Positions 34,188-40,987 of a DNA stretch of 50,057 nucleotides are shown one piece after another (the first letter of the stretch is position 1; every line of letters begins with the position of its first letter). Made by a program: the position numbers and the translations under genes. The stretch spans positions 1 to 50,057 of the forward strand of contig JADKIA010000014.1 of the NCBI GenBank assembly GCA_016721465.1. Reading direction: 5' to 3'. The DNA is from Ideonella sp. (lineage in GTDB: Bacteria; Pseudomonadota; Gammaproteobacteria; Burkholderiales; Burkholderiaceae_C). The notes beneath the pieces were generated by a model. It was not told where the DNA came from, searched no databases, and was given only the letters and a program-made list of their open reading frames with translations.

Positions 34188-34674
34188 CGCATCTCCCGTT
34201 GATCACATCGCGCCCAAGTTGTACGAGGCGCCGGGTGGTGCTGGCCATGTCATCTTGTAACGCCGGCTGGAACAGATGGGCCACGAGCCCTGCCAGCAAA
34301 GGTGATTCGGCGTTCAAGAGATCTTGTAACGCCACGGCCGCAGGGGCCTCGGGAGCTCCGGCACGATTGGCAGATTCCTCAATCGCATCAGTCACTTGCG
34401 GCGTCAAGAGATCTTGTAACGCCCGCGACGGCCGCACCCTGCCACGGGCGTACCCCGGATGCGCGGCGCGCCAGGCCTGCACCCGGGCAACGTGGACGGG
34501 ACTGCTGAAGTAGTCGTTGTTGGGCGGCCTGGCCAGCCAGGTGGCCTGGCTGGCGGCCTTGCTCGCACGCCGGCAATCGGCGGCGCAGCAGTACCGCTGG
34601 CGCTCACCGCTGCGATGGTCGGGGATGAAAAACTTCCCGCACGACATGCACTTGCGCTGCCCCGCCTTGGCCAT
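34117..34674 (-). CDS. IS21 accessory zinc-finger protein with ALQD repeats
   Basis: About 185 residues starting MAKAGQRKCMSCGKFFIPDH. Cysteines CxxC ... YCCAADC form a likely zinc finger. The second half repeats a short motif three times (RALQDLLTPQ, VALQDLLNAE, PALQDDMAST), mirrored in DNA by repeated ATCTTGTAACGCC at 34252, 34321 and 34411. It overlaps the helix-turn-helix gene by 71 bp. First gene of the IS21 operon. Function unknown; start chosen at the ATG just before the cysteine cluster. Confidence 0.65.
   Translation of the reverse strand: MAKAGQRKCMSCGKFFIPDHRSGERQRYCCAADCRRASKAASQATWLARPPNNDYFSSPVHVARVQAWRAAHPGYARGRVRPSRALQDLLTPQVTDAIEESANRAGAPEAPAAVALQDLLNAESPLLAGLVAHLFQPALQDDMASTTRRLVQLGRDVINGRCGEGDQATTSARAAAPGPRAVQLG
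34252..34423. repeat. Triple ATCTTGTAACGCC repeat within accessory gene
   Basis: Copies at 34252-34264, 34321-34333 and 34411-34423. The last two are preceded by GGCGT(T)CAAGAG, giving imperfect palindromes (GGCGTTCAAGA ga TCTTGTAACGCC). Confidence 0.7.
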
Positions 34675-34852
34675 CGTCGCTCCCGAACGAACCCGTCGAG
34701 CGCGACGACCACGCCGACCGAACACTCGTCGGCAGGGAGTCTGAAGAAGACGGACAGCGGAGCTGAAGAAGACCGTCAGAGACGGTGATCCGAAGAAGAC
34801 GGATCAGCAAGAACACGCACGTTCAGACCGGCTGAAAGAAGACAAATTCAAG

Positions 34853-34869
34853 CCGGCGCCCACACCTTC
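34853..34869. repeat. Right end of IS21 element with target duplication
   Basis: CCGGCGCCCACA (34853-34864) is the inverse of the left end and is followed by CCTTC at 34865-34869. Confidence 0.9.
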
Positions 34870-35469
34870 GCTCTCACCGCTATTACGGCTCTTGGCATAG
34901 CCCTCGCCGGTTGCGCTTCGGTAACGCCGACGCGAGAGACAAGCAGCGGCTATGCCATCTTCGACATCAAGGGCGGGCCGGAGATCACGCACGCCAAGAT
35001 CGCGGATGCGGTGAAGACGGCGTTGCAGAAGAACATGAGCCAGGTCCAGATCAACAACGGCATCCCGCCGTCGCCGCTGCCCGAGAAGGCTCCACGCTTC
35101 CAGCTCGTCTCTCCGTTCAAGGGCAGCAACCTGGCAGCCCTGGCCGGGGCCTCTGGGCGAAGCCTTCAGGTGCCCAGCTGTGAGGGATCGATCATGACCG
35201 CCAACGCGCGCGACACTTCGATGTCCAGGTATGGCGAGGGAACGACCTTCTTCGCCTGCCTGATGCCCTACCAGGGAGGCTGGTCGCTCAATGTCTACAC
35301 CACCTTTGCGAAGGCCTCCGGTGCGTTCAGTGCTGCCACGTTGGGTGCGACCTTGGCACGCACGGTGGTGGGTGACTCATCGCAGTTCATCCCGAGGACC
35401 ATCGTCGCGATCGTGGACAACGTGAACGCCACCGGAGCCACGGCAAAGATGCTGGAGGCTTACCCTTGA
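34870..35469 (+). pseudogene. Lipoprotein gene, 3' fragment after IS21
   Basis: Continues the gene begun at 31391: ALTAITALGIALAGCASVTP, then YAIFDIKGGPEITHAKIADA, SVRGs absent, QVPSCEGSIMTANARDTSMS, RYGEGTTFFACLMPYQGGWS and LNVYTTFAKASGAFS. The rebuilt protein has 207 residues with a type II signal peptide (LAGC), so an outer- or inner-membrane lipoprotein of unknown function. After insertion the fragment lacks its start and first signal residues; a downstream in-frame ATG could only give a cytoplasmic form. Same orientation as the small genes that follow. Confidence 0.85.
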
Positions 35470-35530
35470 TCTTGATCTTGATCGACGCTGACGGGAAGGC
35501 CGCGCACGATCTTCGCCGCGCCTCACACGG

Positions 35531-35755
35531 GTGTCATGCGTGAACGGATCCGCCAAGCCTGCTGTCGCAATCCCTCCGCCGGTGCCCGTCGGCAAGATCC
35601 AGAGCTTCGGGCCCTTCGGCCCGAAGTACGAGGTCGGCCAGGTGCTCCGTCGCAAGGATCACGGCGACTGGGTCGTTGAAATCACTCTGGTCGACAGCGG
35701 CGAACGAGCCGAGTACCGACTGACTCGGCTGCTCGAAGATCCGGAGGCAGACTGA
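35531..35755 (+). CDS. Small DUF5397-like protein
   Basis: A 74-residue protein with a GTG start at 35531 or 35540. The core VGKIQSFGPFGPKYEVGQVL, RRKDHGDWVVEITLVDSGER and AEYRLTRLLEDPEAD resembles the small DUF5397 family (about 60 residues) often found in mobile regions. It lies 2 bp from the next start (TGAgcATG), so the two form an operon. No signal peptide. Function unknown. Confidence 0.55.
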   Translation: MSCVNGSAKPAVAIPPPVPVGKIQSFGPFGPKYEVGQVLRRKDHGDWVVEITLVDSGERAEYRLTRLLEDPEAD

Positions 35756-35757
35756 GC

Positions 35758-36006
35758 ATGAAGATCGCCAAGACAGAGAGCTTTCAGGGCGAAGTGATTC
35801 GAGACAACCGCGGCCGCGAGGTCGTGCGGTTCACGACCGCTTCGGGCGTACAGGCGATCGTCGCCACTTGCATCCCGGAAACAGCTCTGGCCAAGATGGC
35901 TCGCAAGCTCGAGCGCAAGATCGCTCGCCGCCGCGCCCGGCTGGCGATGGAAGCGGCTCGGGTCTCGCCCAAGGGTTCCGCCCCGATAGGCGGCGGGGAT
36001 CTGTAG
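35758..36006 (+). CDS. Small basic protein
   Basis: 82 residues, MKIAKTESFQGEVIRDNRGR then EVVRFTTASGVQAIVATCIP, and a very basic helix (MARKLERKIARRRARLAMEA). It follows the DUF5397-like gene at 2 bp. The basic helix could bind nucleic acid; no family recognised. Confidence 0.5.
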   Translation: MKIAKTESFQGEVIRDNRGREVVRFTTASGVQAIVATCIPETALAKMARKLERKIARRRARLAMEAARVSPKGSAPIGGGDL

Positions 36007-36104
36007 GCGTCGCCGCAGGCCGTGTGTACTCTGGCGATACTTCGCGCCGAAACGTCAGTGTTCCGATACTTGGCCAGCGCGCCGCGGAAGCGGTACTGTT
36101 TTCG

Positions 36105-36647
36105 ATGGCGTGCATGGACAGCATGGACAACCTACCGATCACGTATCTCTCGTTCTGGGACGTCGAGCTGGAAAACCTGCCTGCAGGGCTTTTCAGCAAA
36201 CGGGTCCTGTCGACGGCCGAGGCGCGTGGCATCCTGACTGAGGCACGGTCATCCGACCCCTTGGTCTGTGTGTCCCGGGAGGACTTGGCGGCACCCTATG
36301 GGGCTCGGGCGCGCCAACGTCACGAAGAGCTCTGCGCCGTCTTGCACAGGCACGCCAACATCGAGATGCAACTGCGAGACTTCTTCGGCGAAGACTGCGT
36401 AAATCCGTCGTGCGTGGCCAAGGTGACAGGCCGAAGTCGTCTGCTGGTTGTCGACTGCAACTACACGCTGGACCACCTCGGCTCGGGCTGTTCCGATCGG
36501 CCCGAACCGGATGCTGACACCGCTGGTTGCCGAGATAGGAATGACCTGCTCAAGATGAAGCTGGCTCCAGACTCGCTGCAATTCCACCTGTTCGAGCAGA
36601 TCTCCGACTCCACGCTGAAGTCCCCAGGGCTGGTCGGCGTCGCTTGA
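36105..36647 (+). CDS. Hypothetical protein
   Basis: A 180-residue protein starting MACMDSMDNLPITYLSFWDV (starts at 36105, 36114 or 36123 possible). The first ~85 residues, with ITYLSFWDVELENL, VLSTAEARGILTEARSSDPL and a C-terminal helix, vaguely resemble the small DUF1874/STIV-B116 fold; this is a weak guess. The rest (CVNPSCVAKVTGRSRLLVVD CNYTL) is unassigned. Convergent with the XRE-ImmA gene, 7 bp between stops. Confidence 0.5.
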   Translation: MACMDSMDNLPITYLSFWDVELENLPAGLFSKRVLSTAEARGILTEARSSDPLVCVSREDLAAPYGARARQRHEELCAVLHRHANIEMQLRDFFGEDCVNPSCVAKVTGRSRLLVVDCNYTLDHLGSGCSDRPEPDADTAGCRDRNDLLKMKLAPDSLQFHLFEQISDSTLKSPGLVGVA

Positions 36648-36654
36648 GCCCCAG

Positions 36655-37782
36655 TCATTGAACAGCCGAGCTGATCGTCTCGGCGGCGCGGCCTGCGCGA
36701 AGAAGTGGGACGACGTTCGAAATCGAGCCGTTGTCGGTCACACCCAACAGGTCTTCCAGAAGCTGCGGCTTCACGTGCATCTGGCGGGCGACTGCGGCGA
36801 TCGGGATGCCCAGGTCCCGTGCCAGGACCGTCAGACCTTCAGTCACGACCTCCGGTGTCTCCACCGGCATGTCCCGGTCCTCGTGTTCCTCGAGCGCCTC
36901 GCCTCGGCGCTTCAAGTGAACGTAGCCGGCACGCAGCTGGTCCGGCGTGAACACGCCGATCTGCCCGCCCCGGTACAGGATGGCGGCCTTGGACACCCCC
37001 CACCGTCGCTTGAGCTCGCTCATGCCTTCCCAACTCAGCCTCGAGCGCCGCAGCGTGATGTGGCCCTCCGCTAAGAAGGACGCCCCGGGCAGCAACAGTG
37101 CGCTGGCGAAGCGGTTCGCCTGAGTCTCCGTCAGCCGATCGCCCGTCAGGACGCCCGTGTGCAAAGCGAAGTGCCCCAACTCATGCGCCACACCGAAACG
37201 GGCCCGACAAGCCGAGCGCCCGACCGCGTTCAGCGCGATCACGGGCCGTGCCGTCGCGAAGGACACAGCGTCTATCTCCCCGGCCATGCCCGCCACCTGC
37301 ATGACGACGGCGCCGGCGTTCTCGGCAACACGCGTGATGTTGCTGATCGGCCCCCAACCGAGCCCCCACTCCACGCGGCACCGCTCGGCCCCTCGTTCAA
37401 TCGCCTCGTCAGAGGTCGGGTCCGCCTCTGCGACCTTGTAGGGTGGCAACTCCAGATGAGCGTCGAGCACACCGACCAGGCGCTTGAGCATCTCGCCTCG
37501 GGCACGTGCGTACTGTCGCAACGCCACCTTGGTGGTGAGCTGCTTCCTGAAATGACACTGCTCCTCGGTGAGCGGCATCGCCTCCACCTCGCGCAGGAAT
37601 TCGGGGAGCACGCCGAGCTCGTCCACGAGTGCCTGCTCCAGTGCATCGGAGACCGGCTCGACCCCGGTCTCGACGCGGCTCAGAAACTGCTTGGATCGGT
37701 TCAGCCGCTCGCCGAGCTCTGTCAACGACAGGCCATGGAACAGCCTGGCCAACCGGATATTGGATCCCAGCACTGCGCTCAT
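36655..37782 (-). CDS. XRE regulator fused to ImmA/IrrE metallopeptidase
   Basis: 375 residues. N-terminal HTH_3 domain (LGSNIRLARLFHGLSLTELG, ERLNRSKQFLSRVETGVEPV) and a central ImmA/IrrE peptidase with the zinc motif HELGH in CRARFGVAHELGHFALHTGV; downstream LTETQANRFASALLLPGASF carries the third ligand region. The C-terminal part (RRWGVSKAAILYRGGQIGVF) is typical. Such proteins cleave or relieve repressors and control mobile elements or defence genes. The start ATG overlaps the stop of the upstream frameshifted gene (ATGA at 37779-37782), indicating a two-gene operon. Confidence 0.92.
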   Translation of the reverse strand: MSAVLGSNIRLARLFHGLSLTELGERLNRSKQFLSRVETGVEPVSDALEQALVDELGVLPEFLREVEAMPLTEEQCHFRKQLTTKVALRQYARARGEMLKRLVGVLDAHLELPPYKVAEADPTSDEAIERGAERCRVEWGLGWGPISNITRVAENAGAVVMQVAGMAGEIDAVSFATARPVIALNAVGRSACRARFGVAHELGHFALHTGVLTGDRLTETQANRFASALLLPGASFLAEGHITLRRSRLSWEGMSELKRRWGVSKAAILYRGGQIGVFTPDQLRAGYVHLKRRGEALEEHEDRDMPVETPEVVTEGLTVLARDLGIPIAAVARQMHVKPQLLEDLLGVTDNGSISNVVPLLRAGRAAETISSAVQ

Positions 37783-38391
37783 GGTCCGGCCGATCCGGCA
37801 GCCTGTTCGTCTCCTGCGTCGCGACGCTTCGGCACGATGGCAGGCTTGGCGATTTCAACGGGCTGCGGCAGTTCGACCTTGACGGCTGTCAGCGTCCTGG
37901 CCGGCCTTGCAGAGCGCCAACTGCAGACCAACTCGTCGCTGGCCGTGAAGCCGAGCAACTCGATCCGCGGCTCGCTGTCCTCGTCGATCCCCCGATCGAC
38001 CACGAAGCAGAATCGCACGGCCTCGCCGGGCTCCGCGTCCTCAATGAGCGGCAGTTGGAAGCGATGAGCTTCGAGCACAGCGCGCTTGCTGGGTGCGGCG
38101 AGGCTGTCATTGCTGAAGCGACAAGGCACGCCACCGATTGAGAAGACCAGATCGTTCGCGCTGTTTTCGATGCCAAGCCAGGCCTGCCTGCCGCCAAGGT
38201 ACTCGTTCAGAATCCTGGTTCGCTGGCGACCGAAACAGGTCGTGCCCCGCGTGTACGGCGAATCGGTCTCCCGGACCAGGTCGTCTTCGGTGGCAGCCCT
38301 CCTCCATCAACCAAGCCGCCACCACGGCGAGCCTGTCGTCGGCGAGGGCGGGCTGGAAGTCACTGGGCTTGCGCAGATTCATAATGTGCAT
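37779..38391 (-). pseudogene. Partner of XRE-ImmA gene, single-base frameshift
   Basis: Starts MHIMNLRKPSDFQPALADDR LAVVAAWLMEEG, then the frame shifts by one. The expected continuation is AATEDDLVRETDSPYTRGTT CFGRQRTRILNEYLGGRQAW, IGGVPCRFSNDSLAAPSKRA and FCFVVDRGIDEDSEPRIELL to the stop at 37779. One extra G in the GGAGGAGGGCT run (about 38298-38306) explains the break. Restored length about 203 residues. No known family. Conserved reading after the shift argues for a recent mutation or a sequence error rather than old decay. Confidence 0.7.
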
Positions 38392-38527
38392 CCGTGATCA
38401 AACGTCAACCCATTATGTGCGTTTGCGGAGTTTCGTCAACCCATGCACCAGGCTGTTTGGTGCTTGCACACTCCATCGATAGCCGGCGCTTGGTTGGTTG
38501 CGACTTCATTGGTAGAGTTGCAACCTG
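38392..38527. promoter_or_regulatory. Divergent operator region between ImmA and AbiE-like operons
   Basis: Left half: the direct repeat CGTCAACCCAT at 38403-38413 and 38434-38444, 31 bp apart (three helical turns), plus CATAATGTGC/CATTATGTGC elements. Right half: GTTGCGAC (38497), the palindrome GTTGCAAC (38517) and GTCGCAAC (38535), the outer two forming an inverted pair. TTGGTTG and TAGAGT may be -35/-10 elements with transcription starting at or near the ATG at 38528. Confidence 0.6.
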
Positions 38528-39592
38528 ATGATAGGTCGCAACTTCACTGACGAGGGCCTCGTCTCGATGCACTGGAGCAGCCCGGCCGGACCGGACGTTC
38601 TGGTAGAGATCCGCCGCACCAACACGGCCCGGGACGTCAGGGAGGGTCTGCTGGCGCTCGCCTACGCAGTCCAATCAACCTCGCGGCCCTCGACAGGGGT
38701 ATGCGTGATCGTGGATAGCCGGCTGTCGTCCAAACGCCTGACGGAGGAGCTGGACCGCTTCCGCTCCATCGCCCGCCCAGAGGTCGCGCGAAGCATCTTC
38801 CTGGTCTGGGCCAAGACGCAGGGCTTGTTCTTCATCGACGGCGAATTGCCCGAGCACTCGAACGTATTCATGCAGGCGCTGCAGGCCGCCATCCACGAGG
38901 AACAGGCGAACAGCCGAGCCTCCCGCGTGACGCGCCAGCAGGTCAAGGCGGTCCTGGTGGAGCGGTCGCTGGGCGGACTGCCGCCTGTGACGCTGGGCGA
39001 GCTCAGACGCTTGACCGGCACCAGCTACCAAACCGCGTCCGCGGCCTTGAGCGAACTAGAGCAGCTCGGCGTCGTGACCGGGGAACGTGACGGTCCGATT
39101 CCGATGCACGGCATTCGCCCGATCGCACTGATGAAGCTGGCCGAGGAGCACGCGCTGGCACGCAAGCTGATGCGCTACACGGACCCGACGGGCGAAAGCC
39201 GCACACCCAGTGCGCTGGCTAGCCGGCTACTGTCCCTCCGCCAGAAGGGCGTCGCGGGCAAGGCGGCGATCTCCGGCGTGCTGGGCGCGACTCGTTTCTT
39301 TCCCGACCTGGACATCACTGCGGCGCCGCGGCTGGACGTCAGCATCTACGACGGTGACATCCGCTTCATGTCCAAGCTCGACGCCGGCCTCGTGGCGGTG
39401 GACGACCCCAAGCGCAAGGCGACGGTCGTGCTGCACCTCCAACGCGACTGCCGCCCGGCAGAGATGGTGGCGCAGGAGCCTGACCTTGCCGCGAGGCTCG
39501 ACTGCCTTGCCGATCTAGAGCAGATGGGCTTGCAGGCGGAGGCCCGGGACTTTGCTCACCGGCTGTGCAACGCAGCAGGGCGGACGCCTTGA
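38528..39592 (+). CDS. AbiEi-like antitoxin/regulator
   Basis: A 354-residue protein with a winged helix in the middle (VTLGELRRLTGTSYQTASAA, LSELEQLGVVTGERDGPI), followed by an AbiEi-like C-terminal region (FFPDLDITAAPRLDVSIYDG, KLDAGLVAVDDPKRKATVVL HL). The N-terminal ~120 residues (GPDVLVEIRRTNTARDVREG, TGVCVIVDSRLSSKRLTEEL, ARSIFLVWAKTQGLFFIDGE) are alpha/beta and could be a degenerate nuclease-like fold; this is not established. Overlaps or abuts the nucleotidyltransferase gene, like type IV AbiE systems. The ATG lies inside a cluster of three operator half-sites, consistent with autorepression. Confidence 0.72.
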   Translation: MIGRNFTDEGLVSMHWSSPAGPDVLVEIRRTNTARDVREGLLALAYAVQSTSRPSTGVCVIVDSRLSSKRLTEELDRFRSIARPEVARSIFLVWAKTQGLFFIDGELPEHSNVFMQALQAAIHEEQANSRASRVTRQQVKAVLVERSLGGLPPVTLGELRRLTGTSYQTASAALSELEQLGVVTGERDGPIPMHGIRPIALMKLAEEHALARKLMRYTDPTGESRTPSALASRLLSLRQKGVAGKAAISGVLGATRFFPDLDITAAPRLDVSIYDGDIRFMSKLDAGLVAVDDPKRKATVVLHLQRDCRPAEMVAQEPDLAARLDCLADLEQMGLQAEARDFAHRLCNAAGRTP

Positions 39593-40515
39593 AGCTCGAA
39601 GCTGCACTATCACCGTCGGAGGTGCTGGCTCAGGTGGCCAGCGCACTGCCGGCCGATGTCCGGGGCAATGTCATCATCATCGGAAGCTTGGCGGCCGGGT
39701 ACCACTTCTTCGCCGGCGACGGCGCGCGTGCGATCCGCACCAAGGATGTGGATTGCCTGTTCTCGCCGCACTCGAAGGCGATCGCCGCTGCGACGGAAGT
39801 CACCGACCAGCTCATCAAGGATGACTGGAAACTGCGCGAGGACTCCGACTGGGGTCAGCCGGGAAACGAAGGTGACCCTGAAGAAGAGCTGCCGATGGTT
39901 CGCCTGCGCCCTCCCGGCGAGGCGACCAGCCCCTGGTTCCTCGAGCTGCTGTCGGCACCGCCGGCCTTCGAGCCGGGCGCTCCAAGCAAGAAGCTGCGTC
40001 GCGTGGAAACCAGCATCGGCCACTTCGCCATCTGCAGCTTCGACTTCCTTGCGCTGGCCGAATGGCAACCGCTTGATACGGTGCACGGCGTGCGCATCGC
40101 GCGGCCGGAAATGATGGCGCTGGCCAATCTGCTTCACCACCCCGAGATTGCCGACACCCTGATTGCTGGCACAGACTACAGGCGATCCAACAAGGATCTG
40201 GGCCGCGTCCTGGCGCTGGCCTACCTGACGGTGCAGCGCGACCGGCGCGACGGCACTGAGGAATTCGACGCCTGGGCAGGCCGGATGTGGAGCGCCCTGC
40301 AAGACAAGTTCGGTGATCTGGCGGCGCAGCTGGCAGCTCGAGCAGGCGCTGGCCTGCGTGCTGTTCTGGAAAGCCCTGCGGATCTCGACCAGGCTCTGCG
40401 CATCGCCAACCTCGGACTCTTGGCTTCCCTCGACGTGTCGGTGGAAGCCTTTCGCGCTTCGGGTGCCCGCGTTCTGGCGGATGTCATCGAGGAGCTGGAG
40501 GCGATGGCGCGGTGA
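39565..40515 (+). CDS. AbiEii-like nucleotidyltransferase (toxin candidate)
   Basis: About 316 residues from GTG 39565, or 308 from TTG 39589 (CAGGGCGG upstream and a TTGA overlap with the antitoxin stop). The nucleotidyltransferase signature is VRGNVIIIGSLAAGYHFFAG (GS) followed by AIRTKDVDCLFSPHSKAI (DxD). Downstream: MVRLRPPGEATSPWFLELLS, VRIARPEMMALANLLHHPEI and YRRSNKDLGRVLALAYL. In AbiE pairs the transferase is the toxin and the winged-helix protein the antitoxin. It ends the operon; the transposition module begins 470 bp later. Confidence 0.72.
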   Translation: MQRSRADALKLEAALSPSEVLAQVASALPADVRGNVIIIGSLAAGYHFFAGDGARAIRTKDVDCLFSPHSKAIAAATEVTDQLIKDDWKLREDSDWGQPGNEGDPEEELPMVRLRPPGEATSPWFLELLSAPPAFEPGAPSKKLRRVETSIGHFAICSFDFLALAEWQPLDTVHGVRIARPEMMALANLLHHPEIADTLIAGTDYRRSNKDLGRVLALAYLTVQRDRRDGTEEFDAWAGRMWSALQDKFGDLAAQLAARAGAGLRAVLESPADLDQALRIANLGLLASLDVSVEAFRASGARVLADVIEELEAMAR

Positions 40516-40987
40516 AGGCCGAGGGCCCACCGCCAGTGCCCTCCGCCGCGTGTTCGCATTCCGGCCCGGCAGGCGTCAGGCCCGCCGTCGCCATGTGTGA
40601 GGGCTGTCGAGTGCAGGGCAGCGGTACCCGTTTTATGGCCAGCCAATAATTTCCAATAATTCTCTTGCCCAGACGATGATCGCCGTGCCGCGCCACCGGG
40701 CAGGAGACCTCGAGGCCTCCTGCGGTTCGGCGTCCGGGCACGAGGAGGCGCCGCCCCCGGTGCCCCGCGGCACTTGGGGCTGTGCGGTGATCCTGGTGCT
40801 CAAAGCAAAGCAGCAGCGCGTGCTTCGCTCACACAACTAAAAGTGACGCTACGAGCGAGCCCGTCTTGCCTGGGACGGCGCCTCATGCGATGGGCCGAAG
40901 TTAATGCTATCGGCGCAACTAAAACTGGTACTGAGCGCTCGATTCAAGTAAGTTCGATGCTCCGCTGCCGGAACGGGAGCATCTGCC
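40516..40987. other. Non-coding region before tniA-like gene, candidate transposon end
   Basis: 470 bp without a gene. It contains the tandem CCAATAATTT/CCAATAATTC (near 40635) and two copies of CAACTAAAA(G/C)TG, at 40834 and 40916, 82 bp apart, both followed by GAGCG. By analogy with Tn402/Tn5053, transposase-binding repeats are expected just upstream of tniA. I could not find the matching inverse copies on the right, so the end is only a candidate. GGGAG precedes the tniA start. Confidence 0.4.

Larger units (their letters stand above)
31412..34864 (-). mobile_element. IS21-family element, complete
   Basis: A 3453-bp element with TGTGGGCGCCGG at the left end (31412-31423) and its inverse at the right end (34853-34864). 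CCTTC is duplicated on both sides (31407-31411 and 34865-34869). Second-tier repeats GCCGGTxTGAACGTG occur inside both ends, and GAAGAAGAC repeats lie at 34744-34845, as expected for IS21 multiple terminal sites. It encodes IstA, IstB and two accessory proteins, all on the minus strand. It is inserted in a lipoprotein signal sequence. Confidence 0.93.
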
